Positions 1-11,770 of a stretch of 41,957 bases of DNA are shown one piece after another; positions within the stretch are counted from its first letter, which is position 1, and each line of letters opens with the position of its first letter. The stretch is from Spirogloea muscicola. Its lineage: Eukaryota > Streptophyta > Zygnematophyceae > Spirogloeales > Spirogloeaceae. The stretch is from assembly GCA_009602725.1 (NCBI GenBank), contig WELB01000138.1, positions 343,025 through 384,981 of the forward strand. Direction: 5' to 3'. The notes under the pieces were generated by a model. It made no database searches. It had not been told where the DNA came from and saw only the letters and a list, made by a program, of their open reading frames with translations. Made by a program: the position numbers and the translations under genes.

Positions 1-72
1 GCCGGCGCCGCGCGCGCCCGCTGGGCCGCCTCGCTCGCCCGCCGCCACCTGCTCGCCGCGCTCGGCCTCCAG
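1..72 (+). CDS. Possible exon end at the left edge of the window
   Basis: The first 72 bases are very GC rich and open in one frame (24 codons, Ala/Arg/Leu rich). They end at a good donor, CCTCCAG|GTGCGC. This could be the tail of an upstream exon of the W-G-x-F gene that follows. Nothing in the short peptide identifies it, and the exon start lies outside the window. Confidence 0.2.
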
Positions 73-112
73 GTGCGCAACTGCCACTGCCGACCAATTG
101 CGCTGTCGCAAC

Positions 113-417
113 ACATGCCTTACCTTGCATTGTCTGGTCAAGGATTTTGGGTCGGGGTGCTAGCTTCCGCTGGTGCACGCTGCCGCCCAATTGCTGTCGC
201 ACATTATACCCTGCTTCGCCCCTGAATTCCTAAATCCTAAAGGCTTAACCTAACCCCTACACCGTAAACCCTCACCCCTGAGCCTTACTTCGCTAGGTCA
301 AGGATTGGGTGAGGGTGCTAGCTTCCGCTGGTAACATCGCCGTCGCTGCCCAACTGCTGTCCCACACATGCCTTACTCAGCATGGTCAAGGGTTTGGGGT
401 CAGGGTGCGGGCTTCTG
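113..417. repeat. Three degenerate repeat copies in the presumed first intron or 5' region
   Basis: A motif beginning GGTCAAGG and containing GGGTGCTAGCTTCCGCTGG occurs at 136-173 and 296-331, with a weaker copy at 384-417. CACATGCCTTAC precedes the first and third copies. Between them, 225-290 holds cytosine-rich telomere-like words (CCTAAA, AACCTAACCCC, GTAAACCCTC) that are too irregular to call a telomere repeat. No coding signal is seen in 73-450. Confidence 0.5.
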
Positions 418-559
418 AGGGCGGATCAGGGTTTTAGGGGAGGTCTGTCACCCGCCACGCCATGGCCATAGCAAACGTAGCTCCACACAGCGCTGGCCGC
501 CTCGGGCGCTGGCGAGCAGCGGCCAGCGTGTCAAGGCCCCTGGTCAGCTTGCTAGCCGC

Positions 560-3092
560 GTGGGCCATCAGCAGTCCAGCACTTGCGGTGGTTCGCAGGA
601 GGAGGGACCCCTGCAGCAGGCGACGGGCGCGGGCGGGTTGGCCGGCGATGCGCCATCGGAGGCGGCAGCAGGGGCAGCCCGGCCTGCCGATGACTTCAAC
701 CAATTTGCTGCAGTCGGCGGCTTCTCCTTCCCGGGGACTGCGGCCTCTGGCATCCCTGTGGCACCACCGCCGGCGGCCGGCGAGCGTCCCGACCCTTTTG
801 ACAGCTTTGCTGCCATCGCCAGGTGGCACCAGCCCATGGCTCCTCGATGTGCGCATCGCCGCCAGCCTGCCAGGATGACAGTGCCGCACAACACTTCAAC
901 TCCTGCCTGACGAGTCAATGATGCTGGGCGTGTGCCCGGCTGGCCTGGGGCGGTCGCAGCTCTCAGCAGGCTGGCCCATCGATGACAACTGCGGAGGCGG
1001 CGGCGGCGGCCGTGGACTCGGACTTGGACTTGGACTTCTTTGGCCAACTGCCGCCTTCCAACAATGCCGGCCAGACATCGCGAGGGACGCACTCAGCAGC
1101 GGTCATGACTGTTGAAGACCTCCTTGGATTCTCGCCGGCGGCGACGCCCAACTGGCCTAACACTGCTGCCGGTGATGGTGCCAGCGACGGCGGTGTTGGC
1201 GGTGTTGTGAGCGCCAGTGTCGAGGGTGGGTCCTGCACTGAGTTCCAGCCCAGCTATCACACCCTTTACCAGGCGCCGGCTGCTGAGGAGGCCAACGATG
1301 GCGAAGGATGGCCGGCCATGGACGCGGCCGCTGTCTCTGTGGGGCCGCAGGAGGCTGTTGAGCTTGGTGTTGTGGACATGGACGATTGGGGTGACTTCAC
1401 CAAGCCAACGCCAGGAAGGCCTGCCTCAGTGGCGCCACTGACGACTGCAGCCCTGCTACCGGTGCCCAGAACCCTTGCAGAGAGAGAACATGCCGTGGAT
1501 GACGATGCCGATTGGGACGGTTTTGTTGAGGCGCCGACATCCCGTGTTGGCGGCCGATTTGCCACCACCACTGGTCCCGTCGAAGGGGATAGAATGGGCC
1601 TTCCTGAAGCAGTGCCCCAGCATGTTGTCGCCACCACACAGGGCCTTGAGCTGGACGGCAGCGGCGGCAAGAACGAATGGGGTGGTTTCGATGAGCCAGC
1701 GCCAGGAGGGCCTGCCTTATTAGCGTCATTGACGACTGCAGCCCTGCCGCTGGTGCCCGGCACCTTCACAGAGAGAGAACATGACAGGGATGATGACGCT
1801 GATTGGGACGGTTTTGTTGAGGCGCCGACAGCCGGTGTTGGCGGCCCACTTTCCGCCACCACCGGTCCTGTGGAAGGGCTAAGAGTGGCCCTCCCGGAAG
1901 CGATGCCCCAGCCTGGCGTCGCCACCGCACAGGGCCTTGAGCTGGACAGCGGCGGCGGCGCCAATGACGACGATGATGTCTGGGGGACTTTTGAGGGGAC
2001 CCCGCCTGACAATGGTGGCAGCGGTGGTGGCAGCAAGCCCCTTGAGGGAGGAACTGGCAAAGCCACAGAGGTGGTGTCCACCAAGGCCGCGTTTGCGAGC
2101 ACCCCATTGCACTTGCTCGATGCTAGTGCTGGCGGTGGCAGTTACGAGGAGATAGGAGAAGTTGGCGGTAGCAAGGTCTTGGCGGCCGCCGCTCATGAGC
2201 TCCCTTTTCCACAAGTTCCTGGTGCGGATGATGTGGAGGCAATCACAGCAGTCTTGGCACTGCCAGCGGAGGAGGCACTGCTCAGCAGGAACAGCAGCGA
2301 GGATGGCAGCAAGTCGGAGAATGTTGGAGGTCCGCCTGGTGTGCCGGTCATGACAGAGCCCGACAACGACAGCCTGCCTGTACTCGTCCCTGACACAGTT
2401 GAGGACGAGTTTGGTGACGACTTCTGGAAACCCCTTGCTGCGGCACGGCTGACGCAGCAGCAGGCCGTTGTTGGTGGCCCAGCGACACCATGTGGTGATG
2501 CTGCCGCCAACCTTGAGGGCAACAGCAAGGGCTTTGACGAAGAAGATGAGTGGGGCACATTCACTGCGCCATCTGCGGCGGGCTCAGTACTGGAGGCGGT
2601 TGCGGAGGTAGCGACCAACGACAGCGATAGCGACCAGTGGGGCGACTTTGCAGGTTCTGCAGCAGCGATGGATATCACCACCACCATCAGCCAAGGGCCA
2701 GTACCACCACCATATTTTCAGCCCATCGGGCTGCAGCTAGAGAATGGCAGATATGGAGAGGCCCTTCCAGAGCTGGAAACAGGTTTCGCACTTGATATGC
2801 AGGACATAGTCATCAGCGGGCAGCCAACAACCGACTCACTATCAGCAACCACACACCAGAAGGAGCGCTGCCTGATGAAGGCCCGGGCTTCAAAGAGGAC
2901 ATCGGCAACCTCCTGAAGGCCAAGGTGGCGGCGCCACTACACGCTACAGATCCTGCTGCTTGTGTACAAGCCGGCAGCGCTATTGATGATGATGAGTGGG
3001 GTACGTTTGCTACCTCATTTCGGACGCTTGGGACCACCACACCGCAGGCCCAAGGGGTGCGTGAGGATGAGTGGGGTAGTTTTGCTGGTTGA
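560..3092 (+). CDS. Acidic W-G-x-F repeat protein, possible clathrin-adaptor ear ligand (incomplete model)
   Basis: The main open frame is 982-2916. An upstream frame (about 560-822) joins it in phase if the intron is 823-959 (AG|GTGGCA...TCGCAG|C). The upstream exon carries DDFNQF and DPFDSF. The main frame repeats a tryptophan-glycine-x-phenylalanine or related motif in acidic surroundings near residues 134 (DDWGDF), 178 and 274 (DWDGF), 232 (EWGGF), 333 (VWGTF), 477, 523 (EWGTF) and 552 (QWGDF). Two more (EWGTF, EWGSF) continue in another frame to a stop at 3090-3092, so a small intron or a sequence error lies near 2800-2890. DPF and acidic W/F-G-x-F motifs are known ligands of AP-2 and AP-1/GGA appendage domains, as in aftiphilin, so an endocytic or trans-Golgi accessory role is inferred. 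No folded domain is visible and the true start is not resolved. Confidence 0.55.
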
Positions 3093-3920
3093 CATTCCTT
3101 CGTGCACGGCTCTTAGATCCTGCAGCTCGGTCCCTCACACCGTAGGGTGGCTAGCTTGACTGCAGCCGTAACCCCTATAGAGCTCCATTTGAATTAGGAC
3201 ACAGATCTATAAGCATGGTTGTTATCATTGATTTCCACCTTGATGCATATTCTCTTCCAACAGCAGCTGCCCCAACAGCGTCAAGCGCACAAGGCGCATG
3301 CAGAGGCGGCATTTACTGCCAGGCAGCTCTGCCCGAGAAGCTGCACAATGCCCTGCCGCATTAAGGCTGCCAGCCTCGTCCTTGATGTCGAGCTCAGTGA
3401 GCCACAGTGTCGGCTTGTCGTGGAGTCAATCGCAGTTATCAAGCTTGCTCTTAAGGGGCCATTGGGCCTGCACCTGAAGCGGCAAACAGGATATCAAAGG
3501 CCCTACAAAGAGTTTATTAGCCGCCTGCCTGAGAGCTCTTGTCTACAAGCTTTGTTTGAGTCAGACAATCAGCAGAGCATGTGATGTTGACACCTGCTGA
3601 GCGAGCTTGCTAACGCCTCATTGTGTAAGGCACACTGCGTCCTTCGAATGGCGCTAGTGCTCCAGCATAGCTCCTCCATTGCCGCCACCACCCTGCACTT
3701 GCCATAGAGAAGGCCACTCTGCAGCGGATCACGACATCTGCACACAACACACTTGCTGATGCAACCTTGGCATTGCTGCATGGTGCACTGAAGTTCGAAG
3801 TTCACAGTTCACAGTTCACAGTGCATGTTACAGTCCACGTCAAGCAGCAGCATGGAAGGATAGACTTACGGCGTCCAACCTCAGTCACGTGAATGTTGGC
3901 ATGACAGTCTTCTGTGTGCT
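3093..3920. other. Region between convergent genes
   Basis: This lies between the 3' end of the W-G-x-F gene and the 3' end of CLASP on the other strand. An open frame at 3219-3584 gives an unremarkable peptide I do not recognise. A short tandem repeat of GTTCACA lies at about 3798-3822. I see no gene I can support here; it is probably the two 3' UTRs. Confidence 0.4.
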
Positions 3921-6900
3921 TTATGAGGAAAATCGGTCCGCCCTAAAGCCAGCGCGGGCCACAAGGAGCTGTAGGGGCGGCGAAAGCACTAAGGGAATGG
4001 CCCCAGTCAGTATGGAAATGCGCACCAGGCAGAGCACAGCGCTTCTACGTGCCGCTGCGCTCGCGCAGCCAGAGGCTGTAATGAGAGCTGGGAGGATAGA
4101 TGCCAAGTGGGGCTGTAGCTCGTCCTTGCTGGCGAGTAACAATGCCTGCACAGCACTCCCAAATGTGGACTTTCAGGCATCACTTTGCTAGGGTCGGCCG
4201 TTTTTGTCAAAGTGCTCGAAGGGGCGAAGGAAAAGGATATCCTACTCTTGCGTGGCTAGTTTCAGCCATGCAAAAGCAACAGCCTTGATAGAATGTGTGG
4301 GCAATCTTCATCTCATAGCACTCAAGGCACATGACCAGGCTGCGCAACCACCGTGACAACTGATGATTCGCAAGTAGTTGCTCACTGATAAGCTAGTTCA
4401 GCACTGCTCAAAGCTTGCCAAATGCTTTGAGCAGTGCTCAATCTGAGTTGCGTGTGGCTGAGCACGAGAAGTCCCACCCTGTGTAGGAAGTCCAGGGAGG
4501 AAGCAAAATTGGATGCCTTGGGGCCAAGGGGCAGAGAAACGGCTGCCGTAAGAAGCTGCTCAAGCCCGGGAGTCCTTTGGGAGAGGATGAGGGCCAAGCA
4601 CTCAACAGCTGCTTCACCAACCTGCACATGCCCCATAATTAGGATAGCCCAGTATGTCCATTAAGCTACAGCGTTTGTCATGGGTGATGTATGATACTGA
4701 TCCCATGTTAGCAGGTAGAGGAGTGGATGTAGCTGCGCTTGCCTGATCTTAGCATCAGAGTGCCCATACTTCACATGCCCAGTGGCAGGCAATTATCAGC
4801 TTTGAGAGTCTCAGAGCCTTACCCCACAGTCCTCACTGCCTGAACAGGTAAGTATGCGTTGAAGCAGTGGCACTTTCACAGCAGGACAAGGCTGATCGAG
4901 GTGTCTCAGCTGAAGCTTTTGCATCAACAGGAGACTGAACTCTTGAATCACGTTGTCTTGATACTCCAGTAATTTCACCATAGCCCCGTGGAAGCGTTCC
5001 ATCTCCTGAATAAAGAAGCACACAGTAGTGGAGATTGCATGCTCATACAATCAAAGTGACCAGCACAGCTCAAGCTAGATAAGACACTTGGTTTCACAAT
5101 TTATTACAATTCTGTGAAATCGATGTGAAAGTGAGGGAGAGTGCACTACATGTGTACGAAAGCCGACAATGAGGCAGGTAAGCACGACTGCAAGAATGAG
5201 ACATGTGAAAGGGCACAACTGCCATACCTCATTTGTTATGACTCTTGTGCCTGCTTGGAGATTGCTCAAACACCATGCGAGGTCCTGTGCCGCCTCGCCT
5301 CCTACCCTTGGATACTGCATAAGGTGCTGCGCCAATTTGTGCAACCTCTCATGACCATCTGCGGTGCCACATGATAGAGCAGCTTGATTTACCTGTAGTG
5401 GATTTCCTCTGCTTGAGCTTCCTGTATCATCCAGATCCCTTCCACAGCCCGCTGGAGCATCATAAGCAGAAACACTGGCACTTTGGCATTTGCTCGTCTC
5501 TACCTCCAGCTGAGGAGATGCTGCACGTCCTATTGAGGGTGGAAGCTCGCAGTCTGGTTGACTAATTTGTGAGGAAGGGAAAGTCTTTTTCAGGCCACAA
5601 TCATGATGCTCAGGGTGCTGATTGGCCTCAAGATGACTTTCAGCTTCACATTCTTGTGCCTCTGCATCTGCTTTCTCCCTGTGCTGTAGCAGATCACCGG
5701 CTGCCTCTCCAGCGGTGATGACTTCAATAAGACTCTCAGGACTGCGGTGAGAAGTGTCTGATCTCAAGGAATGCTCAGACCAGGGAGCATGAAAAGGTGC
5801 ATCAACAGTTTCGTCTCCTAACACCTGTGCAGCTTCAGGACTTGTTGGCGGCATGTGTGGACTGACTTTTGGATGGTCCAGACACTGCATGGCATATCTA
5901 GGTGGATGATGTCGTAGTGATGTTTGTACCAGGATTTGCTGTAAAGCCGCCTGAGAGGAAGATATTGCAAAGAAATGAGATAATGAAATGATTGACATTC
6001 CAACTTTTACTTGGAGTAGCAGCAGACTAACAAGGTCACAGTAGTTCAGGAACAGATACAATACTTGCTCTTTTGGAGGAAGTGCGTTGGAGATGTTGGC
6101 CAAAACAAGTGCGGTTGGCATGCTCCGTGCAAAAGCAGCAGTCATGGCTTCAACAGCAGCCTGCCTCACTGAACAAATTTTGTCGCACAGTACCACACCC
6201 ATCCTTAGGTACCACATCTTACTTAAATACTCCAGAGCAGGATCACCTGATTGTTTCAGCCAAGTCCTCTCCATGACACCACTTCCGTACTTGAGCAAAG
6301 CAGTACGAAGCTTTGGGGAGCGGCTTGTATCCCAAGTCTTGATCATAGCCGGTAGCAGTAGCAGGGCCCTGCCATTGAAAGTGCTATTCCAAGTATCAAA
6401 TGTTTGCAAGAACCATGATCTACGTAGTCCGGAGTAGTGCATGCATGCCAGCGAGCCAAAACTGGTGGTGTTGGTGTCCTGGGTGATACCCGTATGTCTT
6501 CTCTGCAACTTGCAGCACGAACGAGGCGAGCTGGCGTGTCTGCTCCTTAGCATCCATCGATTTGCAGAGCACTATTGCTACAATCTGACATAGACGGGGT
6601 TCGAAGACACTTGGAACGGCTGGCATGACAAATGCCAGGGATGCCAACCCTGCTTGCACGACCCTGCAGCAGCATCAGGACCTTGTGTCAGTGTGCAGGG
6701 TAGCTGGATGTTGATGTGCAAGCACACTAATGACATCGTCTTGTCTGAACAGAGACTATCAGAAGCGAACTGCTGTACAGCTTCAATGGCATCAACCTGC
6801 CGAAAGAGCACGACAATGAAGTCGGGACTTGTCTTACTTGTGATGCTGATCAGGGAGATGCTCTTCATACGACCTTACAACAAGCTCACTAAGCTGGAGC

Positions 6901-9900
6901 ACCTGACAATAGGAACACATGAGGGAGGATAAATAAGGCACTTTATCTGATGATAATCGTTGGGACAACAACGACAATGCTGATCGATTAACTGACAAGG
7001 ACAGCGCAATCTGCAGTCTGACTTAAGCATTCAAGCCTCCAAAGGTACGAAACTTGTACCTCCTGGATCCCGTGCGGAGTATCCTCAAACTTGCTCCTGA
7101 TAAGATCAAACAACTTGACACGGACTATCCAGGAAGAGCCAGGTTGAAGGCTCGCTTCCAGAGCAGTAAGGAGCACTGTCCTATCCTCCTGATGGTCTTT
7201 CATCTTCTCATCATTGGCATTCGTCAGAAGACCAAGCACTAACCCCTCCTTGGAGTGCGTGCTACTTTTATCCACGTTGGTCAGTTGGCCGAGAGCAAAT
7301 GTTGTCGGTGGTCTTCCAGCCTTCGAGGTAGCTGATCTTGGCGAACAGGGAGGCTCCAGTGCCAGGGGTGTCAATGGCTTGAGCACTCGCCTTGCGCCCC
7401 GACCATTGCCCATATTGTTGAGAGATTCTCCTGATGCTCCTTTCCCCGCTGGTGCTGCATAGCGGTCTGCCTCTAGAGCAGGAGCTATGGAAGCTGTGTC
7501 AGGCGAGAGGCGTACCAGGACTCTCTTAGGTCCAGCACCGACCTGTGCTATCCTTAGTGCCTCTGTGACAGACATGTCCACTCTTGAGCTGCCAAAGCTG
7601 TGGCTTGACGAGCCTTCCAGCGTGGCTGCGCTGTGCTGCAGTACTGAGACTGTGGGAAGGCCATCAACTTTGCCCACTGGCAGGGATGGGGTGGTTGACA
7701 AGCTTTGCTCTCCAAGGCTCTGCAACGCGGATCCCAAATCTTGAAATGGTATGGCAGGCTCCCTCTGCACTCTGAGCGAGCCCCCTACTTGCAGTCTCCT
7801 GTGGCCAGTGGTTGTTGCCGGCGCCTGAGGATATGCGTTGCTGGTAAGTGGCACCTGGAGTGGAAGTTCGAGCATATTCACGTCCTCATGTTCACGCACA
7901 CATTGTTGGAGTATCTGAATGTCTCTCCTGTGATGCCAGGATTTTGAGCTTGGTTTCCCCTTGACCCCTGATGATAGGCCTGGCCTCTTGTCCAGTTGGC
8001 TTATGCTATTCCAGCTGCTTCTTTCTTGTGCTGATCCCTCAGCCTGTTTATGGATAGCAGCTGCAGACGGTGTAATGGTGGACTCCACATTGGTTCTTCC
8101 TGCTGCTGCAAGGTCCTTGTTCAAGTTTCTCTTGAAAGATGGACCTGGACTGGCGCATGAATTCAAGAGACCTGCAGGTTGGGAGGCTTGTGTCTGTCTA
8201 CCACCATGTAAGACAGGGCTGGCTTGGGAAGAGTACATCTGCCGACTGGCTTGGTCCAGCACAAGCTGCAACAGAACAAGGTATGTTGAGTAATGGTGTC
8301 CAAGAATTGGAAGGGCAAGAAGGGACTGCAGAGTCGTTGTGCCATGGCAAATACATTTTACCTCGACCCTTGGGAACTGATATTAGTATCTCCTGTGTTG
8401 GCGTCTCAGCAAGCAGTAGCAGGTTACAAGGCATGTCAATGCCCACCTTTCTGGCACCTTGATCCATTTTGGCGAACAGATGCCTTGACTGCACTGGCCA
8501 GATCCTTGCATATAGATGAAAACACTGCCTGGCTGACAGGCGTACCTGCATACACGTGATTTCCTGCTATTGAGGAGATAGACCAGTGCTATTCTGGCCC
8601 TTCTGGCGATCAGAGTACCAAGATTCATGGACACTCATACGCATGGAGAGTGGATTGCCTGGCAAACGTGATGGTTAAGATAGCTTGCTTACGCACTTCG
8701 CTGACTGCGTCCACAATGCAGCACAAGATCATGGACCCGTACAAGTCTGCAGCTCTTTGCACTTCAGGGGTATTCGACCACTGTTCTAGCACCAACAGGC
8801 AGTAATCTGAGCATCTGCCGTGAACAGACAACAAAGACTGGATTTCAATCAATACATAAGCCATGATTGATGCTGCTCTTGCCAGATCAAGGAGCTTGAC
8901 ATATTCCGATGCTCAAGCAGTGACTGTAGACCAAACCACCCCAAAGCTTGCAAGAGCCCCACTCAAATACATCCACTGATGAAACAGCTACATCTGGTTG
9001 GCTACAATAACAGGAATGTGCAACTCGAGGGAAGTTCCTACCTGGCACGAAGGATAGAGCTACGGTTATGCATAGCATGCTCCAACAGATTGGGTAGGGC
9101 TCGATGGAGTTGACAGTAATACAGAAGCTGCACGCACAAAGTCAGAGCAACCGGTGGCTGTGAGTGGATTGAAGTGTACTGTGAGTGTCAGGAGGTAAAA
9201 TTTTGGAATAACAAATTGTAAAGCACGGGCTTTAGGTCTGTGAGACTCACTTTCCTGATGCAGCTGTCTGATGATTCTGCAATAACTTGCACAGTAATCA
9301 CCACAATCTTGAGAAGGGCCTGCCAATCATGATGGAAGGCTGCAGTAAGTATTGTATTAATGTTCCCCTCCTATCTGACCAATTAGCAATATACAGCCTG
9401 ATTCCAATGCTTAGTATATAACCTATCCAGTATTCTTGAGAAAAGAAAAGCTCAATTGTCATACCGGGAGAAGTGCTTCAGCGCATGCTTCAAAGTCAAA
9501 TCGAAGGGTTGCTGCTAAGCAATTCAGCAGATGACAGGCCTGCAGAGAACAGGGCGCAGGCACATAAGGACGGACAATGCGTGCTGCATTGCCTGCATTG
9601 TCTGCCATCCGGAAAAAGCTGAGCCACTTTGACAAGTAGTTCACTCTTATCTCTGCCTTGTTCCTGTAGCGTTGTCAAGTGGTTTAAGGCTAGGCAGGAG
9701 TACGAGGGCACTTCTTTGAACTGTGCTCACTACCAGCAGATTGCATCGATTTGTACATAAAACCGTGTGAATGGATCAGATCACCACCTGCCTGACGATG
9801 CTTGACCGCCTGTCCTCCAACTGCGACCGCAGTGGCCCAATGAGCTGCTTCAGCTGGCCTTGGAAGGCCCCATATTGGTGAGCGCCTGTACAAATGGACG

Positions 9901-10363
9901 CCGCAGAGAAAGCACTTGTTGACTGCTTTCGCAGGCAAGTATTGGCTCTGATAAGCGGGCGGGGATCCTTGGTAAGCCACGATGATCCACCACTGGCATA
10001 CGTGCATGGCATCTGCGCACTGTCGAGCGATCACTAGATCATTGCCACTCCTGCACCTTAGACTCAACCAAGGACGATGTCGAGTAAAACTTTGCGCAGC
10101 CGGGTAGTACCTCCGAGCAACAGAGCCTCCAGCCTTTGCATGGCGTGCATGCGCACGGTCCAGTCTTGGTGCAGGTCGAGCATGGCAGCCACCTTCTCCA
10201 TATCCTGCACAAGTTCTCTCTCGGAGTGCACCTTCTCCGGTTCCACCGGGCGCTGTGGCTCCACGTCGCGACCTGGCGGCGCCGCGGTCGCCGCCGAGGC
10301 CGCGCCGTGCTTGGCGGCGCCCGAGGCGGGCCCCGTCTCCGGCGCGCCTGCCTGGCGGGCCAT
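3921..10363 (-). CDS. CLASP: CLASP, CLIP-associated microtubule plus-end protein (15 exons, 1310 aa)
   Basis: CLASP binds microtubules and free tubulin through TOG/HEAT domains and stabilises plus ends at the cell cortex and spindle. Exons on the - strand: 10363-10069, 9885-9788, 9539-9465, 9319-9251, 9127-9042, 8814-8697, 8545-8447, 8265-7060, 6902-6838, 6663-6490, 6383-6011, 5950-5228, 5005-4823, 4621-4478, 4145-3921. All introns are GT-AG, all phases agree, and the total is 3933 nt. The first TOG domain (about 55-281) has the CLASP_N signatures QDWTVRMHAMQRLEALLLGG, DLYGSMILCCIVDAVSEVR and SARQCFHLYARIWP. A polar linker follows (about 282-655), then a second TOG (about 656-886, with LPDQHHKVVQAGLASL across an exon joint), another linker, and a C-terminal HEAT domain (about 1090-1310) ending near SAVLCLVRISILTG. 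The N-terminal TOG1 of land-plant CLASP is not seen. The start is the first ATG before the domain. Confidence 0.93.
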
Positions 10364-11690
10364 CTCGCAGGCGAGCCTGTCTCCGTCGGGCCTTACCGCG
10401 TAGCGAGATCGCCACCCGACAAGGCGACGGGCGGTTGCGGCGCGCCCCAGCCGCAGACGAGCTCCTCGATATCCGCCGCAGAAGGCGGCGCCTGGCGCGG
10501 CGCGCCGCGCGCTGCCGCCGCGGGGCGTCGCCGCCGAGGGCCCAGGCAGCGTGGGAGATGTGCAGACTGACGGTTTAGGTCCGCTAAGTCGAGATAAAGA
10601 GGAAAAAGATAAAGAGAGAGATGGTCCCCGTCATGACCTGATGCTTGCGGCCAGCCTTCGATCGGCGGTAAAAATTGAAACTGCCTTCCTCCACACAGTT
10701 GCGGTCCGTGTTTCAGTCGACTCCAGCATTAATTCAAGAAAGTGAAAACCCCCCCGCCCCCCTCCCAGACCGACTTTAATCAAGCTGATGACCCACCTTT
10801 CTTGTCAAACCTCACCGTGTTTGAACTTTTGAACTGGCGCGCCCCCGCGGGAGGCTGGGCAGCCAAACCGCTGTTAGAATATAGGCATTAGCTCCTTTCG
10901 TTATTCTCCATACTATTTGAAGTGTCCCACTTAGGGAAGCACCTGTCGCTTCCAGAGGTGGCTTGCCCGGATCATCAGGGTGACACGTAGACAGATCACA
11001 CGTGAGAGTATGTGCCTCACACCTGTGGACACATCAGCTTAACGGACACCTAGGGCCAGCTCTGCAGCAGGCCCCTGCCCGACTAGCTTAACGGACACCT
11101 CGGGCCGGCTCTGCAGCCGGCCCTCCTTGGGCCCCCGGTGGGCAGACCCGCCGGGACCCAGTGTGCCCATGTGATTCTGCATTCTTTCTATGTAGGCAAA
11201 AGGGGGTCGAGTGAGCTCAAGCTTGCTCACTCTAACAGGAGCCACCGTCCTCCTTTTGCCCACCGCTCCTCCTTGCTTGCCAGCGCCCACGCCACCTGCC
11301 TTGAGCTGCTGCCGGCCTGCTTCCTGCCGGACCCTGCCGCCATCACCGCCATGGGCAAGAAGGCTGTCTTTGCCGTGGGCAAGAAGGCGAGGAAGGAGCG
11401 CGGCGCTCCATTCAAGAGCACCGCGTCCTCATCGCCTGAGCCTCAAGCTTCTTCACGGCCTGAGCCCCAACCGAGTGATGGTGAGACTCTGGGTCCTGGG
11501 CATTCAGTTAGTCCTAATACGGCACTAACGAATAGCCCAGCTCAACAACCGCCACCCACGTGGCCCCACGCCGTCAACGGGGGCACCGTCCAAGGCCACC
11601 GTTTAGTCAGCCGCTCCTTCAAATCATCAGTAGCCGCAGCTTTGCTCGCACTGGGCTACCTCAGGTCGCCGTCACTTCCCACGACGACGG

Positions 11691-11724
<34 letters not shown>

Positions 11725-11770
11725 GACGCCGTGGTCTCCGGCGGCCTGGGCGGCACCGGCGGGGCTCGCC
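10364..11770. other. Divergent intergenic region between CLASP and UBA2
   Basis: About 1.4 kb separates the two start codons. 10364-10560 is extremely GC rich and probably holds the CLASP 5' leader. 10600-11030 is less GC rich. 11030-11770 contains a tandem duplication and an ATG-started frame at 11351 (MGKKAVFAVGKKARKE...) that does not join the UBA2 frame; it may be an upstream ORF or nothing. A (CGG)-rich stretch lies near 11690-11725. I can point to no specific promoter element. Confidence 0.4.
11036..11133. repeat. 49-bp tandem duplication
   Basis: Two adjacent, slightly diverged copies begin AGCTTAACGGACACCT (at 11036 and 11085). Both continue through a GGCCNGCTCTGCAGC core. They lie upstream of UBA2. 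The inner GGCCGGCTCTGCAGCCGGCC of the second copy is an imperfect palindrome. Confidence 0.75.

Noticed and set aside
1266-2102. Long antisense frame (278 aa) opposite the W-G-x-F gene
   Set aside because: It is a shadow of the biased codon use of the + strand frame. The + strand frame has the repeated motif; the antisense one has none.
6654-6868. Frame with VDAIEAVQQFASDSL as a CLASP exon
   Set aside because: It looks HEAT-like, but joining 6838 directly to 6663 gives the exact CLASP consensus (HHKVVQAGLASL) in phase, leaving this frame inside an intron.
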